Assembly: GCA_900074885.1 (NCBI GenBank)
Contig: FJUW01000011.1
Location: 558,001-622,000 of the forward strand
Source: Rhynchosporium graminicola
Taxonomy: Eukaryota > Ascomycota > Leotiomycetes > Helotiales > Ploettnerulaceae
Direction of reading: 5' to 3'
DNA length: 64,000 nucleotides
Shown: piece by piece, positions 22,636 to 35,428 of the stretch
Layout: the number at the start of each line of letters is the position of its first letter
How positions within the stretch are numbered: the first letter of the stretch is position 1
The notes under the pieces: model-generated
The model's input: only the letters and a program-made list of their open reading frames with translations
What the model was told of the DNA's origin: nothing
Database searches by the model: none
Made by a program: the position numbers and the translations under genes

Positions 22636-23770
22636 TCAATATTCGTAACCACCCTGCGACGGAACACCCTGCTGAGCATAGCCTCTTTGTTGCATCGGAA
22701 TCTGTCCTAGATGCTGTGGAGGTGGTCGCATCTGGCCAACAAGATCGTTGAACCATGGATGTTGTAGCGCATCGTGAGCGCTAATTCTCAACTCTGGTCG
22801 AAGTTGCAGCATTCTCTGCAGAAGATCGATTCCGATGGGGTCGATTTGAGGTAAGATTACCCGGAGGTCTTGAGTTGCGTACATCTGGAAGTTCTGCTTG
22901 TATTCAGAGTATTGCGAAATACCAGGCCAGGAGCGTTCAGATGGTGTTCCCATGATTCGGAAGATCCGGACAAGTTGGTCTTCATTTGTGGTTCCAGGGA
23001 AGAGAGGTCGGCCAGTATACATCTCAGCCATGATACAGCCTGCAGACCAGATATCAATGCTGGTATTGTATGTTCGACTTCCCAGGAGAACGTCTGGCGC
23101 ACGGTACCAAAGAGTGACTACTTCATTGGAGAAGGTGTTGACAGGGATTCCGAAAGCTCTCGCCAGACCAAAATCTGCTAACTTCAATTGACCCTTGACG
23201 TTGATGAGGAGATTCTGAGGTTTGAGATCTCGGTGGAGAACACGGTTCGTGTGGCAGAAATCGATTCCGAGTAGGAGTTGGTGCATGAATGACTTGATTG
23301 TGACCGGTGGTAAGGCTCCTCGGTCGCCCACCGTATCCATATACTTCTTCAAATCCTTGTCCATATATTCGAAGACCAACATGAGCTTGTTCTCGGTGTG
23401 GATGACATCGTGGAGGCTGACAATGTTCTCATGCTTCAATTCCTTCATCAACGAGATTTCGCGGATCGCTGTTGATGGTGTACCCTCTTCCGAGTCCAGG
23501 TGAATTTCCTTCAAAGCTACTAACTCGCCAGTCTGTCGGTTTCGGCCTTTGAAAACCTGTGATAGGTCAATATAATGCTCTATAAAAGATTGATATCAAG
23601 GAAGCGGCAAAGAGGAAGCATGCGGAGCTCCAAAAGCTACAACACGAGGAGGACGAGTAAGGAGCGCACTTGGCAGTTAGGTATGTAGCCTTGCCAATAC
23701 TCACAGTGGCGTATGTTCCTTCTCCCAGCTTCTCCAGCTGCTGGAACGAACTTGGGTGTCTCTTGTCCAT
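22636..23770 (-). CDS. PHO85: Cyclin-dependent kinase, Pho85 type
   Basis: Serine/threonine kinase that acts with Pcl-type cyclins in phosphate, nutrient and cell-cycle signalling. Two exons on the minus strand (23770-23705, then 23556-22636; 148 nt intron with GTGAGT donor) give 328 residues. The start gives [20 protein letters not shown], which includes the glycine loop. Other motifs are VALKE (ATP Lys), [11 protein letters not shown] (the Pho85 form of the PSTAIRE cyclin helix), [18 protein letters not shown] and [14 protein letters not shown]. As in Pho85 the activation segment has Ser-Asn where other CDKs have the phosphorylated Thr. The C-terminus ends with a Q/G-rich tail after HPWF. 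The gene is divergent from the septin-like gene. The frame stays open upstream of the chosen ATG, but similarity begins at it. Confidence 0.95.
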
Positions 23771-24375
23771 CACTGCGAATTCTTCTTCTGTATCGAGGTT
23801 CTGTATGCTGATTGTACTAGGTACTGAGTATGGTATTCGCTGGGCGGATGGAGACGGAGGAAAGGTACGAAAAGGTGGTAGCGGGGAGGGGGGTAGCCTC
23901 GAGGTGAATCTTGGGTCGAAGAGCAACGTAGATGGAGTGCAAAGCTGATTAAGGATAGCTAGCGTCTCCTTTGGCCCAAGTGAAGCCGTGGTGAATATAT
24001 TGTCCTGGGATGGGTTGCTTCTTGCAATGAAGGTGTAGGGGAAGTCCGAGGGGGATCTGCATGATATTGCCTGTATTGATAGTTGGGCGTGGGGTGGTCT
24101 GGTAAGGGTAGCATGCATGGAGAGCTTTCGGATTGGACGAGACGGCCAGAACGAGCGCTAAGATTAGATGTGAGCTGCTTACATAAGCTTTGTATCGTAT
24201 CGTGACCGTGACCGCGGGGTAGTACGTATGGGAGTGAGTGACCAGGCTGAGAACATACTTCATACATGCGCAGCTTCATGAATTTAACACTTCAATCATT
24301 TCCCTGAACCTCCTTTAGCTTCTGATTTGATATTATATGTGCTAGGTTATATGTCCTTTTCGTGAGCACGTCAAG
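23771..24375. promoter_or_regulatory. Divergent promoter region, CDK and septin-like genes
   Basis: 605 bp separate two start codons facing away from each other. The minus strand is open over most of 23770-24118 upstream of the kinase start, but I see no family similarity there. No core promoter element was identified with confidence. Confidence 0.5.
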
Positions 24376-26728
24376 ATGCGCCCTTTACCAGGCGACGATG
24401 CCTACGCAGGGCGGTCTCGGAGTACTAGCTTCGATAACGATCCAACTCCTCTTGCATCACGAAGCCAAGTTCCGCAGATGTCCTATTTCATAGCAGATGA
24501 GAAGACTGTGGAATACTCGCGCTCACAATCTCCACAATCTCCCCGAAAGCAGAAAGATGTGTCGAAAAGTAGCTCTTATGGTGTGGAGAGTCTTGAAAAT
24601 ACGATAAGCTCTCTAACTCAAGAGAGCGATGATACGGACGAGAAGCTGCGGAATGCAAGGCTTAAATGGAAGAAGAACTTGGCAAAACGGATGTCAAGAA
24701 GATCAGAAGAAGACCTGTCTCAACCGACTTCGCCATCTATGGGATCCTTTGATGATGCCAGCGGGGACGTGTCACCCTCACTCCAACACGTATCTTCTCA
24801 AGCTACAATCTCAAGACCTTTTACGCCTCTTTCATATGGCTCACCGGCCCCTCCTTCGCTTTTAAGTGGTCCAGACTCTCGCAGGAATTCAGACGCTGGC
24901 TCATTAATGGATGAAGTTGCCAGCCAGGCCATAGTATCTAGTGGTGATGAGGACAAGGACATGGGTGTAGAGATGCAAGATAGTGGTAGTGCACCTCAAT
25001 TAGTGATGCCGAGCATCAAGATGCCGAGTAGGCGACCATTTACTGAGCGAGGCAAGAATATGGGCAGACTTAAGGTCTTGATTGCTGGGGACTCAGGTTG
25101 GTTGCCTTTCAAATACCGCATTATCGAGGCTAATGATCCCAGGTGTTGGCAAAACTTCCCTCATCAAAGCAATCGTCCAAACTTGCGAAGATATTGTGCA
25201 CGTCGACCCACTGTCTGCAACACCTATCTCCATACCAGAAACCAGGCGGAGGAGTTCGCGAACAAAGTCTAAAAGGGAGAGCGAGAACCTGCAAACCACA
25301 ACACATATAACGGAAGTCTATGCTAGTACAAGATCATACCCTTCGTGGTGGTCTGATTTAGAAGAAAGCCGAGTCTTGCGTAGGAGAAAGAGTATGGGAG
25401 ACTCGATATTGGAGAGGAACCTATGCTTTGTTGATACTCCTGGCTTTGGTAACCAAACATCGGTTAGTGAAATATCTTCGTCAAGTTTCAGCGCTAACCA
25501 CTTCAGTGCTTGGAATGTATCACCCCAGTCATCGACTACATTGAATCTCAGTACAAGAAAGTAACGACGCTCGAAGATATGGGCCAGGCAGAAATGATCA
25601 ATTTACTGAGTGGAAATGGCGGATCTCAGGTCGATGTAGTTCTATATTTGATTTCCAGCAGTATGTCGGCATCCAATTGTTGAAAATGCAATACTTACTT
25701 CTTTAGAAATTAAGTCAGTTGATATCGAATACGTGCGCCGCTTGTCAGCCCTCACGAACGTCATTCCGCTTGTGGCAAGAGCAGATACTCTCTCCACCTT
25801 AGAGGTCACGTCTTTGAAGGAGGTTATTGTAAGCGAGCTGGAGACAGCTAACATTAGACCATTTCTGTTTGGTCTGACTCCTCAAGCTGCGCAGTATACA
25901 TCGCAGCTATCGCCACCCTACGCAATATCCACTGCTCCTTCCAGAGACCAAGACACAATGGATGCAAGTCTTCTCATGTCTCCAGATTACATTCAACCTC
26001 TAGTCCCATCCGAGTTACATACTCTTGTTTCTCGAATTTTTGACCAGGATTCAATCTCATGGCTCCGGCATTCTGCTGCGAAGAAGTTCGTTGCTTGGCG
26101 AGCATCCTCCACGCCAATTGCGAAACCTCAATCCCTTTATCAACCCCTCACATCCTCAGTTTCAGGCTCGCAAGGTCTTACTGGTCCGGTTGGAGCAACG
26201 ACGTCCTATGCGCTAGCTCGAATCACAGACCATACTCAGCGCGAAGAGCGAATCGCTCAAGTCAGACTCGCCAACTGGGCCGCAGAACTGCAGCGAAGTT
26301 TGCACAACGAGCGAATAAGATTCGAAGCTCTAGCTAGAAGTGAGCGAGCAGTATGGCTCACCGAAAGACTAGGGGAGTGCGTCTCTGATGGTACCATTGT
26401 TCCAATTTCAGAAGCAAGGAAAGATGATCCCGCCTACGAAACGGGTGCTGTAGTGAAGCACGGAACATATTCACGGCGACGTGCTACACGAGATACTCGA
26501 GGCGGCGTAGATAAATATGATCCTCTAGGTTTACTGATGCTGAATGAAGAGCTCAAGAGGAAAGGCTGGGTCGTCTTGAAAGTCATCAGCAGCTTTGGAA
26601 TCATAAGCGGCCTAGCATATTGGGTGACTCGCACACTCCAAGGCTCGGAATCCGACACAGCGATGTTTGGATTCGGTGGTATGGGAATCCGCGATTGGCT
26701 GGACTTGGGAGCTATAGATTGGCGATAA
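24376..26728 (+). CDS. Septin-type GTPase with C-terminal membrane segment
   Basis: Four exons (24376-25096, 25143-25462, 25507-25660, 25707-26728; introns 44-46 nt) give 738 residues. Residues 1-225 are Ser/Pro-rich and probably disordered. The G domain follows: P-loop GDSGVGKTSL (split by intron 1), G3 VDTPGFG and the septin-form G4 ARAD. A segment DYIESQYKKVTTLEDMG lies where septins have the switch/DxxE region. Near the C-terminus VLKVISSFGIISGLAYWVT is a hydrophobic helix, unusual for a core septin. I therefore call it a septin-like GTPase anchored in a membrane, not a filament septin. The first intron has a weak GTTGGT donor, but its frame and P-loop fit are exact. Confidence 0.85.
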
Positions 26729-27580
26729 GTGTGAAGAGGCAAATTGAATTTGGCATGATATTTCTTGGCGTTGGTTTGGCGATATGGATACACCCCTTTC
26801 TCTCTTCATTTTGCTTGATTTAGCTATGCCTACATACGCATTGGGGTCTTTACCCCAGATGAGATGATGCGTAGGAGGAAAGTGTTTGGCTGAGCTTGCA
26901 GCGAGCTGCTTGGGGTTCACCAACCCTCTTCTTCATTCGCTGTTGAATACATCATCAATTACCTTGGTAGGAAAAATAAGATTCATACAAACCTATCTAC
27001 ACTTCATCGATCTTTTCGTAAACATTGCAGCTTGCCCAAAGCTAGATCACAATCTTAACGAAGCATCACTTATTAGAACGCCAACACCAAACTTAGATGA
27101 ATAGTTAGGTCTCCGTTTCGGCATGAGCGAAAAGTCAGAGCGGTGTCAGTATTGACAGTAGTTTTGAAAGTCAAGCACCAATATCCTATCAAAACTGCAG
27201 GTATTTTCGAGGATGCAACTAACTAAATGAGTCTGAAGATCAAGAATAAAGCGTCCTCGGGAACCAGCTGCAGCAGGCCTGCCAAGCCTGATAGAATGAT
27301 GCGTTGAGATGATGTCGTACAAATTAGTCTATCTGATACATTAGAGCCCGTTACCTGGCTGCCGTCCTATGTCTACGAGATTGGAGTCAGGGTAGCAGCA
27401 TCAATGGGGTCAACTTTAACCAAAAGCTGAAGCAGTATCCAAGGGAATATAAGACATTGTCCCGTTCTCTCCAGCATACCGTACCTAGCTATCGCGAACA
27501 CCTTCCACACAGCGCCAAAGCTATCAATCCACAATCGACAATCAAAAGTCCGAAGTCCAAGCCACGGGCTGGCAAAATGA
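26729..27580. other. Convergent intergenic region
   Basis: The 3' ends of the septin-like gene (plus) and the methyltransferase-like gene (minus) face each other across 850 bp. No gene, repeat or RNA was recognised. Confidence 0.5.
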
Positions 27581-29774
27581 TCATCCATCTTTAACAGCCT
27601 CAATCACAGCATATTCCCACATCGTCCCCATCCTCTCGCACTCCTCTAGAATCCTCGCGTCTTCCCACCACCATTTGTCTCCTTGCACATATGCTCCCCA
27701 TATCTCTTTCCATAACATCCGGCCTACGATACTTTTCAGTTCTTGTTTCGTGCTCTCTGTATCCTCCCTTCCTGCACCATTCACCTCCTCTCTCACATTA
27801 GAAGACACATCCAAAGTCGTCGATGTGACAGAAGCGAAGAATCGTACGTTGACAATCGTGCTCCCTTCACCCCGTAGCCCGGCATCCGATAACCATATCG
27901 GAAACAGTCGGCTGGGATTTAGGCACATGAATTGTTTCTCGAGATGTAGAATCAGATGGTTGTCTAGCCATGATCGTAAGCGTGGGCCGAGTGTTGCTGG
28001 GAGGGGTGATGGGTCGAGGATTGTTAGGTGCAGAGTCCCGCCTCGTGATATGGTTAGGACTTGGAGAGCGAGAGTGCTGGTTAGACCTGGTGCTTTTACG
28101 GCGGATCTTAATGTGCGGTGACATTCCTTGAGGACGGAAGGGATTGAGGATGCGGCGAGGAGCGAGGGGATCGGGAATGCGTGGATGGAGGTGAATATCC
28201 CGGATGCGTATGGGAGTTGGGAGGTAGGTCCGGGTACTTGGAGAGGATGTATGTTTGGATAAGATTTTGGGCAGAGAGGATTGGTGGATAAGTGATGCAC
28301 TGCTACTGCAGTTGTGAGTGCCGAGAGAGAAGAGCAGGACGCTGAGCGGCTGTTAGTCATGCTACTTAGGTATATTTGGGCGGATGATTAGAAAAGTGAA
28401 AGACATGCCATGATCCTCATAAAGCGACAAAACCTTCATCCCTTTCTCCCCAGAAGACCCAATCATCTCCCGACTCTCACCTGTTCCACCATTCTTCAAC
28501 TTCCTGAGCGCACTTAACATCCACATCTGCTTCTCAATTTCCAGTTCCCTATATATCGAAGCATCGGCCACCTCTGCCCATTTCTCTTTGAGCCTTTCAA
28601 GCACGATCTTCGAGCTCGCTGCTTCCATGAGGCGAATACTTCTTTGTAGGTGTGCGATCTCGGAAAGTGGAACTTTGTGGTGCTTTTCTTTGATGGGACG
28701 GAGGGATGTCGATGTTCGGCGTTGAGGGGAAAGAGCTTTTGGACTGTAGGTGGAGCACTCCCAGGTCTCGGGCGGTTTCCATGTGTAGCAACGTGGAGGA
28801 CGCTTGGTGATGGGATGAGCGTTACGCCTTATGCTGATTTCGTTCTTGGTGTTTTCTTCTGGGGAAGTAAGAAATACAGCGCCTGGGAGCGGAAATTCGA
28901 CTTTGGAGGTAGTCTCCCTAGGAGGAGTCTTAGGAAATGTAGCTCCTGGGAGTGGGAATTCGAATGTGGAAAATGGTCCAGATCTGGATAATCAGACATT
29001 AAGCGGTTCTGACAGGAAAAAGATGTTAGGATCACTTACGATTTGCCGGATGAATCTTCCACCAGGATGGGCATAGTCCCAGACGCAGAGATATGGACGA
29101 TGGTAGCAGTATGTTCTGCGATGTTGTTGCTCCCGCGAGAGGATACTGTCACTTTGGTGTCCTGGGTGATAAAAGAGCTTTCGCTCACGGGTTGGACAAC
29201 TGTCCCTGGGCCGGTAATGGATTCTTCACTGGAGTCCCATGTCGACTCTGTTTTGGCCGATGTACTAGTCCATCCAGAGAAGACGGACTCAGAAGCTAAG
29301 AAGATGTTAGTGAAGCTTTGCACGAAAACTGATATTAGACATACCTTCGGAATGAGCAGATAGCTCACCCTCGGAATAATAAGGAGGACTTCTTCCAAAA
29401 AAGCCGTTCTTAGGAATTCTCGTAGTCTTTCGAGGTATGGCATGACCAGATGAGTCCGAACCAGAAGTACAAATAGACAGTCTTTGAGTATTCTTTGGAA
29501 GCTCTTCAATCGTTGAAGCCGGAGTCTGGGTATGGTATCCCGCTCGACTCGTGACATCTTTCCTGCTAGAACTGGAGCTGAATATCTTCAGAAGAGAGGA
29601 CGTCTTCTGTCCGAAAACCGATCCTGATGAGTTTGAACTTCGAATGGACGGGGCTCGAGCCAGCCCTGACGTCTTTTTGCGCGCTCCATTTCCTTTGACG
29701 GCTTCTTGCTCTTTGCGATTATTTCGCTGGCCCACTGTTTCCCTGGCGGGATCTGTCCAAGATACATCGAACAT
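27581..29774 (-). CDS. Methyltransferase-like protein, fungal
   Basis: Four exons on the minus strand (29774-29345, 29295-29040, 28983-28409, 28341-27581) keep frame to 673 residues. The N-terminal half is low complexity, Ser-rich and basic (start MFDVSWTDPARETVG). It contains an internal near-duplicate, EFPLPGA, at two places about 20 residues apart. The C-terminal part has HLQRSIRLMEAAS, a helical ELEIEKQMWMLSALR segment, then VLSLYEDH, LSALT, VHHLS, LPYASG, HAFPIPSL and TLHLTILDP, which line up with the order of motifs in class I SAM-dependent methyltransferases. It ends WKEIWG and WWWEDARILEECERMG. Substrate unknown. The third intron appears to use a GC donor (GCATGT) with a GACTAAC branch point. 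MFD is preferred as start because the upstream codon is not ATG. Confidence 0.7.
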
Positions 29775-31200
29775 TTTGGGTGGTCTCAAGGGGAGATCAA
29801 CAATCAACCGGCGGCACGGGTATATAATCTACTTGAATGATCTATCAAAATGGTGGGCTGGGATTGAATTAGCAGAAGGAAGTCGTGCTGAAATGTGACA
29901 TCTTTCGATATCAGCCACAACTTCCATGAAGACGAGTGACTCTCCCTTGCGCACGAGAGAAAGTTCTCAACGTCCAATTATTTTCCTCTCACCAGGGGAC
30001 GGCATATCTGTGGTATTCCAGACTGCAGGTTACCGTCGAGATGCGGCATTCGATAGGCGACGTTCTACTCTTGACAGACACAACTGTATCAGCGAAATTG
30101 GGGAAGCACGGCATCAGATTGGTGTACAAGCTGATGTCTGGAAAGGGAGATAAACGGTGGATTGGTTTGACCTTGTCTTGGATGAAATGGCGAGAGAGGT
30201 AAGGGGGAAAAGTAGCCAGGATAGGTGCAGCAAGCGAAGGAACCTAGGCCGGATCGAGATATGCCAATAACCAGTCAGAATCCACCACTTTCATCACTTC
30301 TTTCCCCATCGCCACGCCATTTGTTCCCTCGAGTCTCCCCAAATGATCAAATATGATACACTATTTACTTCGCCAAAGGGCTATTTTACGGATGTTGCAC
30401 ATTAGGGGATGAATCGAATTCTAAACTCAAAATCTCAGATCACTTGAGTCGTGGTGAAGACGGCCTCAGCTCGTCGGATCAAGAATCCTCTGATCGATCC
30501 GGATGCTGTACGTGATGATGCATGCATATCAAGGTACTATTTATCTGGATCTGGTCTGATGTACGACAAAAAGACGGTCAGAGATTTTCGATGCATGCCG
30601 CATCGTGCGCCGGGAACGCAAGGCAGCCACCAGTCGCACAAGTTCCCCTACTAGGACAGTCTCGCATATCAACGTCAGTCTCATGAGGTTGGAGAAAAGA
30701 CCACTGCTGGATAACACCTTTCAGAAGGGTCTCAATCTTATAAGGATTTGATAATATAAAGTCTTGCTGGTTTCCGAGCTGTCGTAAAGAGGCTGAAGCA
30801 AGTTCTTTTTATGTGCTAGCGATCCGGAGTACTCGAATCTTTCCATCATTTCCGTGTCTGAGTTGCTAGGTTCCACACGGAAACATGCAGTACTCTCGTT
30901 TCAGCTTACCACTGATAGACTACTGCGTAATGACATTCATCCCTCACGTATCGCAGAATAACCCTGGGCCACAAGTGACTGGCTGTCAATCCCAGCCACT
31001 TGGATACACTTGACAGGAAGCCAGTATTTGTTCTTTCTTGTGGTTTTTCTTTGGATGGAAGATTTTTATGACAATTTCAAATCCGCTTGTTTACATGTTG
31101 AGGGTTTCGAGGCTGAAATTCCACTTTCCCTGACAGCGGTATAACTTTGCTTCCCCCACGTTTTTTCCATGAGCTGTCAAGCGTCTAAGACTCGCAAAAA
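29775..31200. promoter_or_regulatory. Divergent intergenic region upstream of the purine permease
   Basis: 1.4 kb between two divergent start codons. No gene recognised. Short ORFs at 29926-30202 and 30451-30654 have no similarity that I can see. Promoters of both genes must lie here, but no element is singled out. Confidence 0.45.
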
Positions 31201-33204
31201 ATGTATTCAATCAGTAATGCTATGGATGCTTTCGACAAAAAAGTGGCTAGGTCAACTTTCGGTCGAGTTTTCAGACTGGAAGGCTCCGGGCATGTGAGTA
31301 TCCATTTCGACGACCAGCCACGAAATACATCACTGATGAAATGCAGTCTAAAGAACGGAAAGGCTCACGCTTCATGACAGAAGTGAGAGCTGGCTTGACG
31401 ACGTTTTTCACAATGGCTTATATCATTGCAGTCAATGTCAATTTTCCCCACCTCACTCCAAGCACCTTGCAGCTAATACGTCTGAAGTCCTCTATACTAT
31501 CGGAGAGTGGAGCTACATGTGTTTGTAACAATACATCAGATTCCTCGTGCTCTAAAGACATGGAATATGCCAGATGCTTGATAGGTAAGACCTCGCATCG
31601 CTTGACTGATATTTCAGTGCTAAACTGCCAGGCATCAAACGCGATCTTACCACAGCGACAGCCGCGATTGCAGGCATTGGCTCTGTTGCTTTTGGATTTA
31701 TCACTAATCTACCTGTTGCTTTAGCGTGAGTTATATCTGCAAGTACCATAATTGAAGCTGACATGGAGTAGACCGGGTATGGGCCTTAATGCTTACTTCA
31801 CCTACCAAGTTGTTGGGTTCCATGGTACTGGATCAGTATCCTACGGACTGGCTTTAACTGCTGTTTTTATCGAAGGTTGGATTTTCGTGTTTCTGTCTCT
31901 CATTGGTATGCGACAATGGCTTGTCAAAGTTATCCCTGCTTCCGTCAAAGTTGCAAGCGGAGTTGGCATCGGGATTTTCCTAACAGAAATTGGAATGTCG
32001 TATTCGGGAATTGGACTGATATCAGGGTCGAATGTTACCCCAACTGACCTTGCTGGATGTCCTCCTGAGTATATCGACGCTTACACTGGTCGGTGTTCTA
32101 GTCACAAAATGCAGAATCCCACTGTAAGTCTGCCTGCGAAATGCTCCTCCACGGTCTAATAATAGAATAGCTCTGGATTGGGGTCATGGGTGGAGGTGTT
32201 TTGACCGCATTTCTCATGTCATTTCGTGTCAAGGCTGCAATAATTATCGGTATCGCTTTTGTCTCGATCATTTCTTGGCCGTATGTTCCGCTCAGATTAT
32301 TGTTCTTCTGTAGTATGCTAATTCTTTCAGACGCGATACCACATTTACATTCTTCCCCCATACCGCCGCTGGCGACAGCAAATTTGACTTCTTCAAGAAA
32401 GTAGTTGCCTTTCATCCGATCCAGAATACCTTCATTGCCCAAGATTGGAATGTTGGTGCCGCAGGTGGACATTTCGCATTAGCACTGTTCACTTTTCTTT
32501 ATGTCGATATCATAGATGCAACAGCAACCCTCTACTCCATGGCACGGTTTTCAGGAGTTGTTGACCCAGAAAGCGGCGACTTCCCCCGTTCAACTCTAGC
32601 ATATTGCTGTGATGCCATCACGATATCAATTGGATCACTCCTCGGCTGCTCGCCAGCAACATGCTTCATCGAATCAGGTGCCGGCATCACGGAAGGTGGT
32701 CGAACTGGACTCACCGCTATCACGACTGGCGTCTGCTTTCTAATATCTATATTCTTTGCGCCGATATTCGCCTCCATTCCGCCATGGGCAACGGGCTGTA
32801 CGCTGATTCTTGTGGGATGTATGATGATGCGTCAAGTTACCTCCGTCAACTGGGCATATATTGGCGATGCACTTCCGGCATTTGTCACTATTGTCTCCAT
32901 GCCTCTCACGTACTCAGTTTCTTATGGTCTTATTGCTGGCCTCTTCACTTACACGGTTTTGAACGGCTTGATCTACATCACGAAAGTCATCTCGCGGGGG
33001 AAAATTCAACCGCCTGACGCTGATGCCGCAGAGTACTGGACATACAAGCCAAATAATTTGAACCCGCCATGGTTCGTTCGAGCTGCACAAGGGAAGCTGT
33101 GGAAGACTGGAAAATTTGACGATAGTGAGACGAGATCAGTTGATGGAGCCACCGTAGCGTCAGAGAAGGAATTGGTTGAGAATGCTGCAACCAGAGTAGA
33201 GTGA
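31201..33204 (+). CDS. azgA: AzgA-type purine (hypoxanthine/adenine/guanine) permease
   Basis: Proton-linked uptake of purine bases at the plasma membrane. Seven exons (31201-31293, 31347-31436, 31488-31584, 31632-31725, 31772-32123, 32171-32280, 32331-33204; introns 46-53 nt) give 569 residues, near the 580 of Aspergillus AzgA. Motifs are STFGRVFRLEGSGH, AGLTTFFTMAYI, the hallmark APGMGLNAYF, LFTFLYVDIIDATATLYSMA (acidic residues of a transport helix) and CFIESGAGITEGGRTGL. About 12-14 hydrophobic segments are visible, with a hydrophilic acidic tail ending ATRVE. A second Met (31222) is an alternative start. The intron 2 donor, GTCAAT, is non-canonical in its fifth base but frame and similarity support it. 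Confidence 0.93.
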
Positions 33205-33950
33205 CGGGAGGTAACAATGTAACGATGAGATGTGCGGAGATGGAATATGGATATAGATGAGAGCCTGGGTTTTGAAAAGGTACGATTTAACAATGTAATC
33301 AAAATCAGAAATGTGTGTATCTAGTTCATGCAGTACAATACAAGATGATGGTATTCTGAAGTGCAGCCATTCTCGATGCAATTGGATACGACATGGATTT
33401 CCAAAGAGAAGGCGAATCAATTGAGAACGGCGCCTGATTTGGTACTGTAATCATGCTAGCCTACCCCTCGGCTGGAAGACTTATCACTCTCAGCAGATAG
33501 AATTTGTTGATTTATCTCAGCTCATGGAGTATCAAGATTAACAGAAGACGATTAGAACTGGACCGTCAGAGTCGAAGAGAAGGACATAGCGAAGCCCATT
33601 TTTTATTGGTTGGTAAGACTAACCAGATACATCTCGGCAAAAGGGGACCCCCCGCAGCCGACCGACTGTCAACAACCCCACATGTTCCACGGAGAACATG
33701 ATCGAAAAGAAGGATAAGCGTAGCACAAGGCAGAAAGTTGCTAGCCGGCAGACAATACAATATTAAGCCAAGCCACTGAAGAAAATTCCTCCCTAACTCC
33801 CCACGAACACAATAATAGCATCTTACCCACGCATAGTCATACAGGATCTAACAGACCAGAGCATACCTCACAAAAAAAAAACACGCATTTGACACCGCCT
33901 TTGCACGCCCTCGTGCCACAACCAAATATCAGCACAAAAACCACCCCTCA
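33205..33950. other. Convergent intergenic region
   Basis: The 3' flanks of the permease (plus) and the zinc-knuckle gene (minus). No gene seen. It holds a short A run near 33871-33880 and the small inverted repeat CATGTTC/GAACATG at about 33682-33701. Confidence 0.5.
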
Positions 33951-35428
33951 TCACCGTAAACGAAACGTGCATTCTCCCGCAGTATGACGCGCTCGATCAC
34001 AAAGCGTACACGGCTCCTTACACTCTTTCCACTGATGACCTGACCGTTTGCAATTCGTACATCCAGCTACGGGAGATGCTGGCGGGGTAGTCGGTGGATA
34101 GATCATCTGCGTGATATTCGGCGGACGAGAAGGTTTTTGATTCGTTGATCGAGGAAAAGGTTTGCGGACGGGACTGGGAGGATTTTCGGATTCTTGATGT
34201 TGGTGCAGTGTGTTTGACACTGGTGCCATGGTCGCGGAGGTTGGGATCTGGAGGGTGCTGGGCGCGAGAACTTCGTGTGAGTTACTGAGAATAGTTGGGT
34301 GGTTTTGGTTGGGGATAGTTTTTGTGCAGGGTTCATGGGACTCTTTCCTGAGGTTTTTAGGGCTAGGAATGCTGGCTTGATTGATTACAGTCTTAGTGCG
34401 ATGCTCGTCAAGCCATATCGCAGCAGTCTCTGCATTCCAGTTGCCAATGTTGTTTGGAACTCTCCCTCGTTCAAAAGCATCATTATTCACCGGTACGGGT
34501 GTTGGTGCTCTTGCTGCTGTCTGTATACGATAAAGTATTGGAGAGATGAGAGGCTTAGAGCTTGTGTATATTGGTAGGACAGTATCTTTCTTTTGCTCAG
34601 CAAGTTGACCAGACGTACGCTTCGCTTCACAGTTCTGCAGAATAGCCCGCAGGGTTTGTACACCAATTATGTCCAAAGACGACAATTGAAACTGACCATT
34701 GGGTGGTTTGATGGTGGTTGTTATGGCTTGATCGATAGAGGAATGCATCTGAGTCTTTGCTGTGGGAGCGGAACTGAGTTGTTGATCAAGCTGCATAGGA
34801 TCGTTGTACTGGAGCGTATGATCCTTGGGACAATCTCGCGCCTGATGCTCTTCACCACAGTTATGGCATCTGAGCAGCTTCTGTTGTGCTCTGGCTAACT
34901 CTGTTCTTGCAGCTGCACGGCCCCTTCGTCCCTTCCTATTCAGATTGCGTTGTTGCAGCCGAAGTTCTGGGAATGATGACTTGACGGAGGCATGGGAGGA
35001 ATTGGGCAGGTAGATAACCGGATTGTTCGAAGGTTGATGATTAGACTTCTCTTGCTGAGAGCTTTGAGCAGGCTCAAGGGCTTGGAGAAGATGCGGCGCT
35101 GCCAGCGTTGTCGGATCTCGTGGATCAACTCCCGGGAATGCGGCCTCTGGCCCTTCTCGAGTCAGGAAAGGCGTCGCAGACAGATTCACTCTTAGAAGTC
35201 CAACTTACAGTTCATGTCCCACGTCTGATGTTCCGCAACATATTGCTGAGCTCCAAAGCTCGTTGTTGAAGCATTTTCAACTTGCTGTAATCGCAACAGC
35301 GCGTCGCGGTAGTCCAAGTAAATTAACTTGACGTCAATGCCATCTTCTGCAGCCTTGAGTCGCATCAACATCATCTGCGAGATGTAGGCCATCTTTAGGT
35401 ATGGATATTGGGTGTTGAAATGAAGCAT
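33951..35428 (-). CDS. CCHC zinc-knuckle protein, fungal, 5' structure uncertain
   Basis: The main exon is open on the minus strand from about 35190 to the stop at 33951 (some 410 codons). It encodes three knuckles: an N-terminal CHNCGEEHQARDC (one residue short of the canonical spacing), and two canonical CX2CX4HX4C units near the end, CTNCKRSGHQWKEC and CTLCDRARHTAGEC. Between them the protein is Pro/Ser/Thr/Asn-rich. Such knuckles bind single-stranded RNA or DNA. An upstream exon, with ATG at 35428 (MLHFNTQYPYLKMAYISQ), ends at a strong GTAAGT donor at about 35207. Which acceptor it uses is unclear, because the two nearest AGs would create a stop. No reverse transcriptase or protease follows, so I do not call it a Gag. 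Confidence 0.6.

Noticed and set aside
22680..22700. A box-like TTTGTTGCATCGG in the CDK gene
   Set aside because: It lies in the conserved-frame coding of the Q-rich tail (MQQRG), so similarity to the 16-bp box is probably chance.
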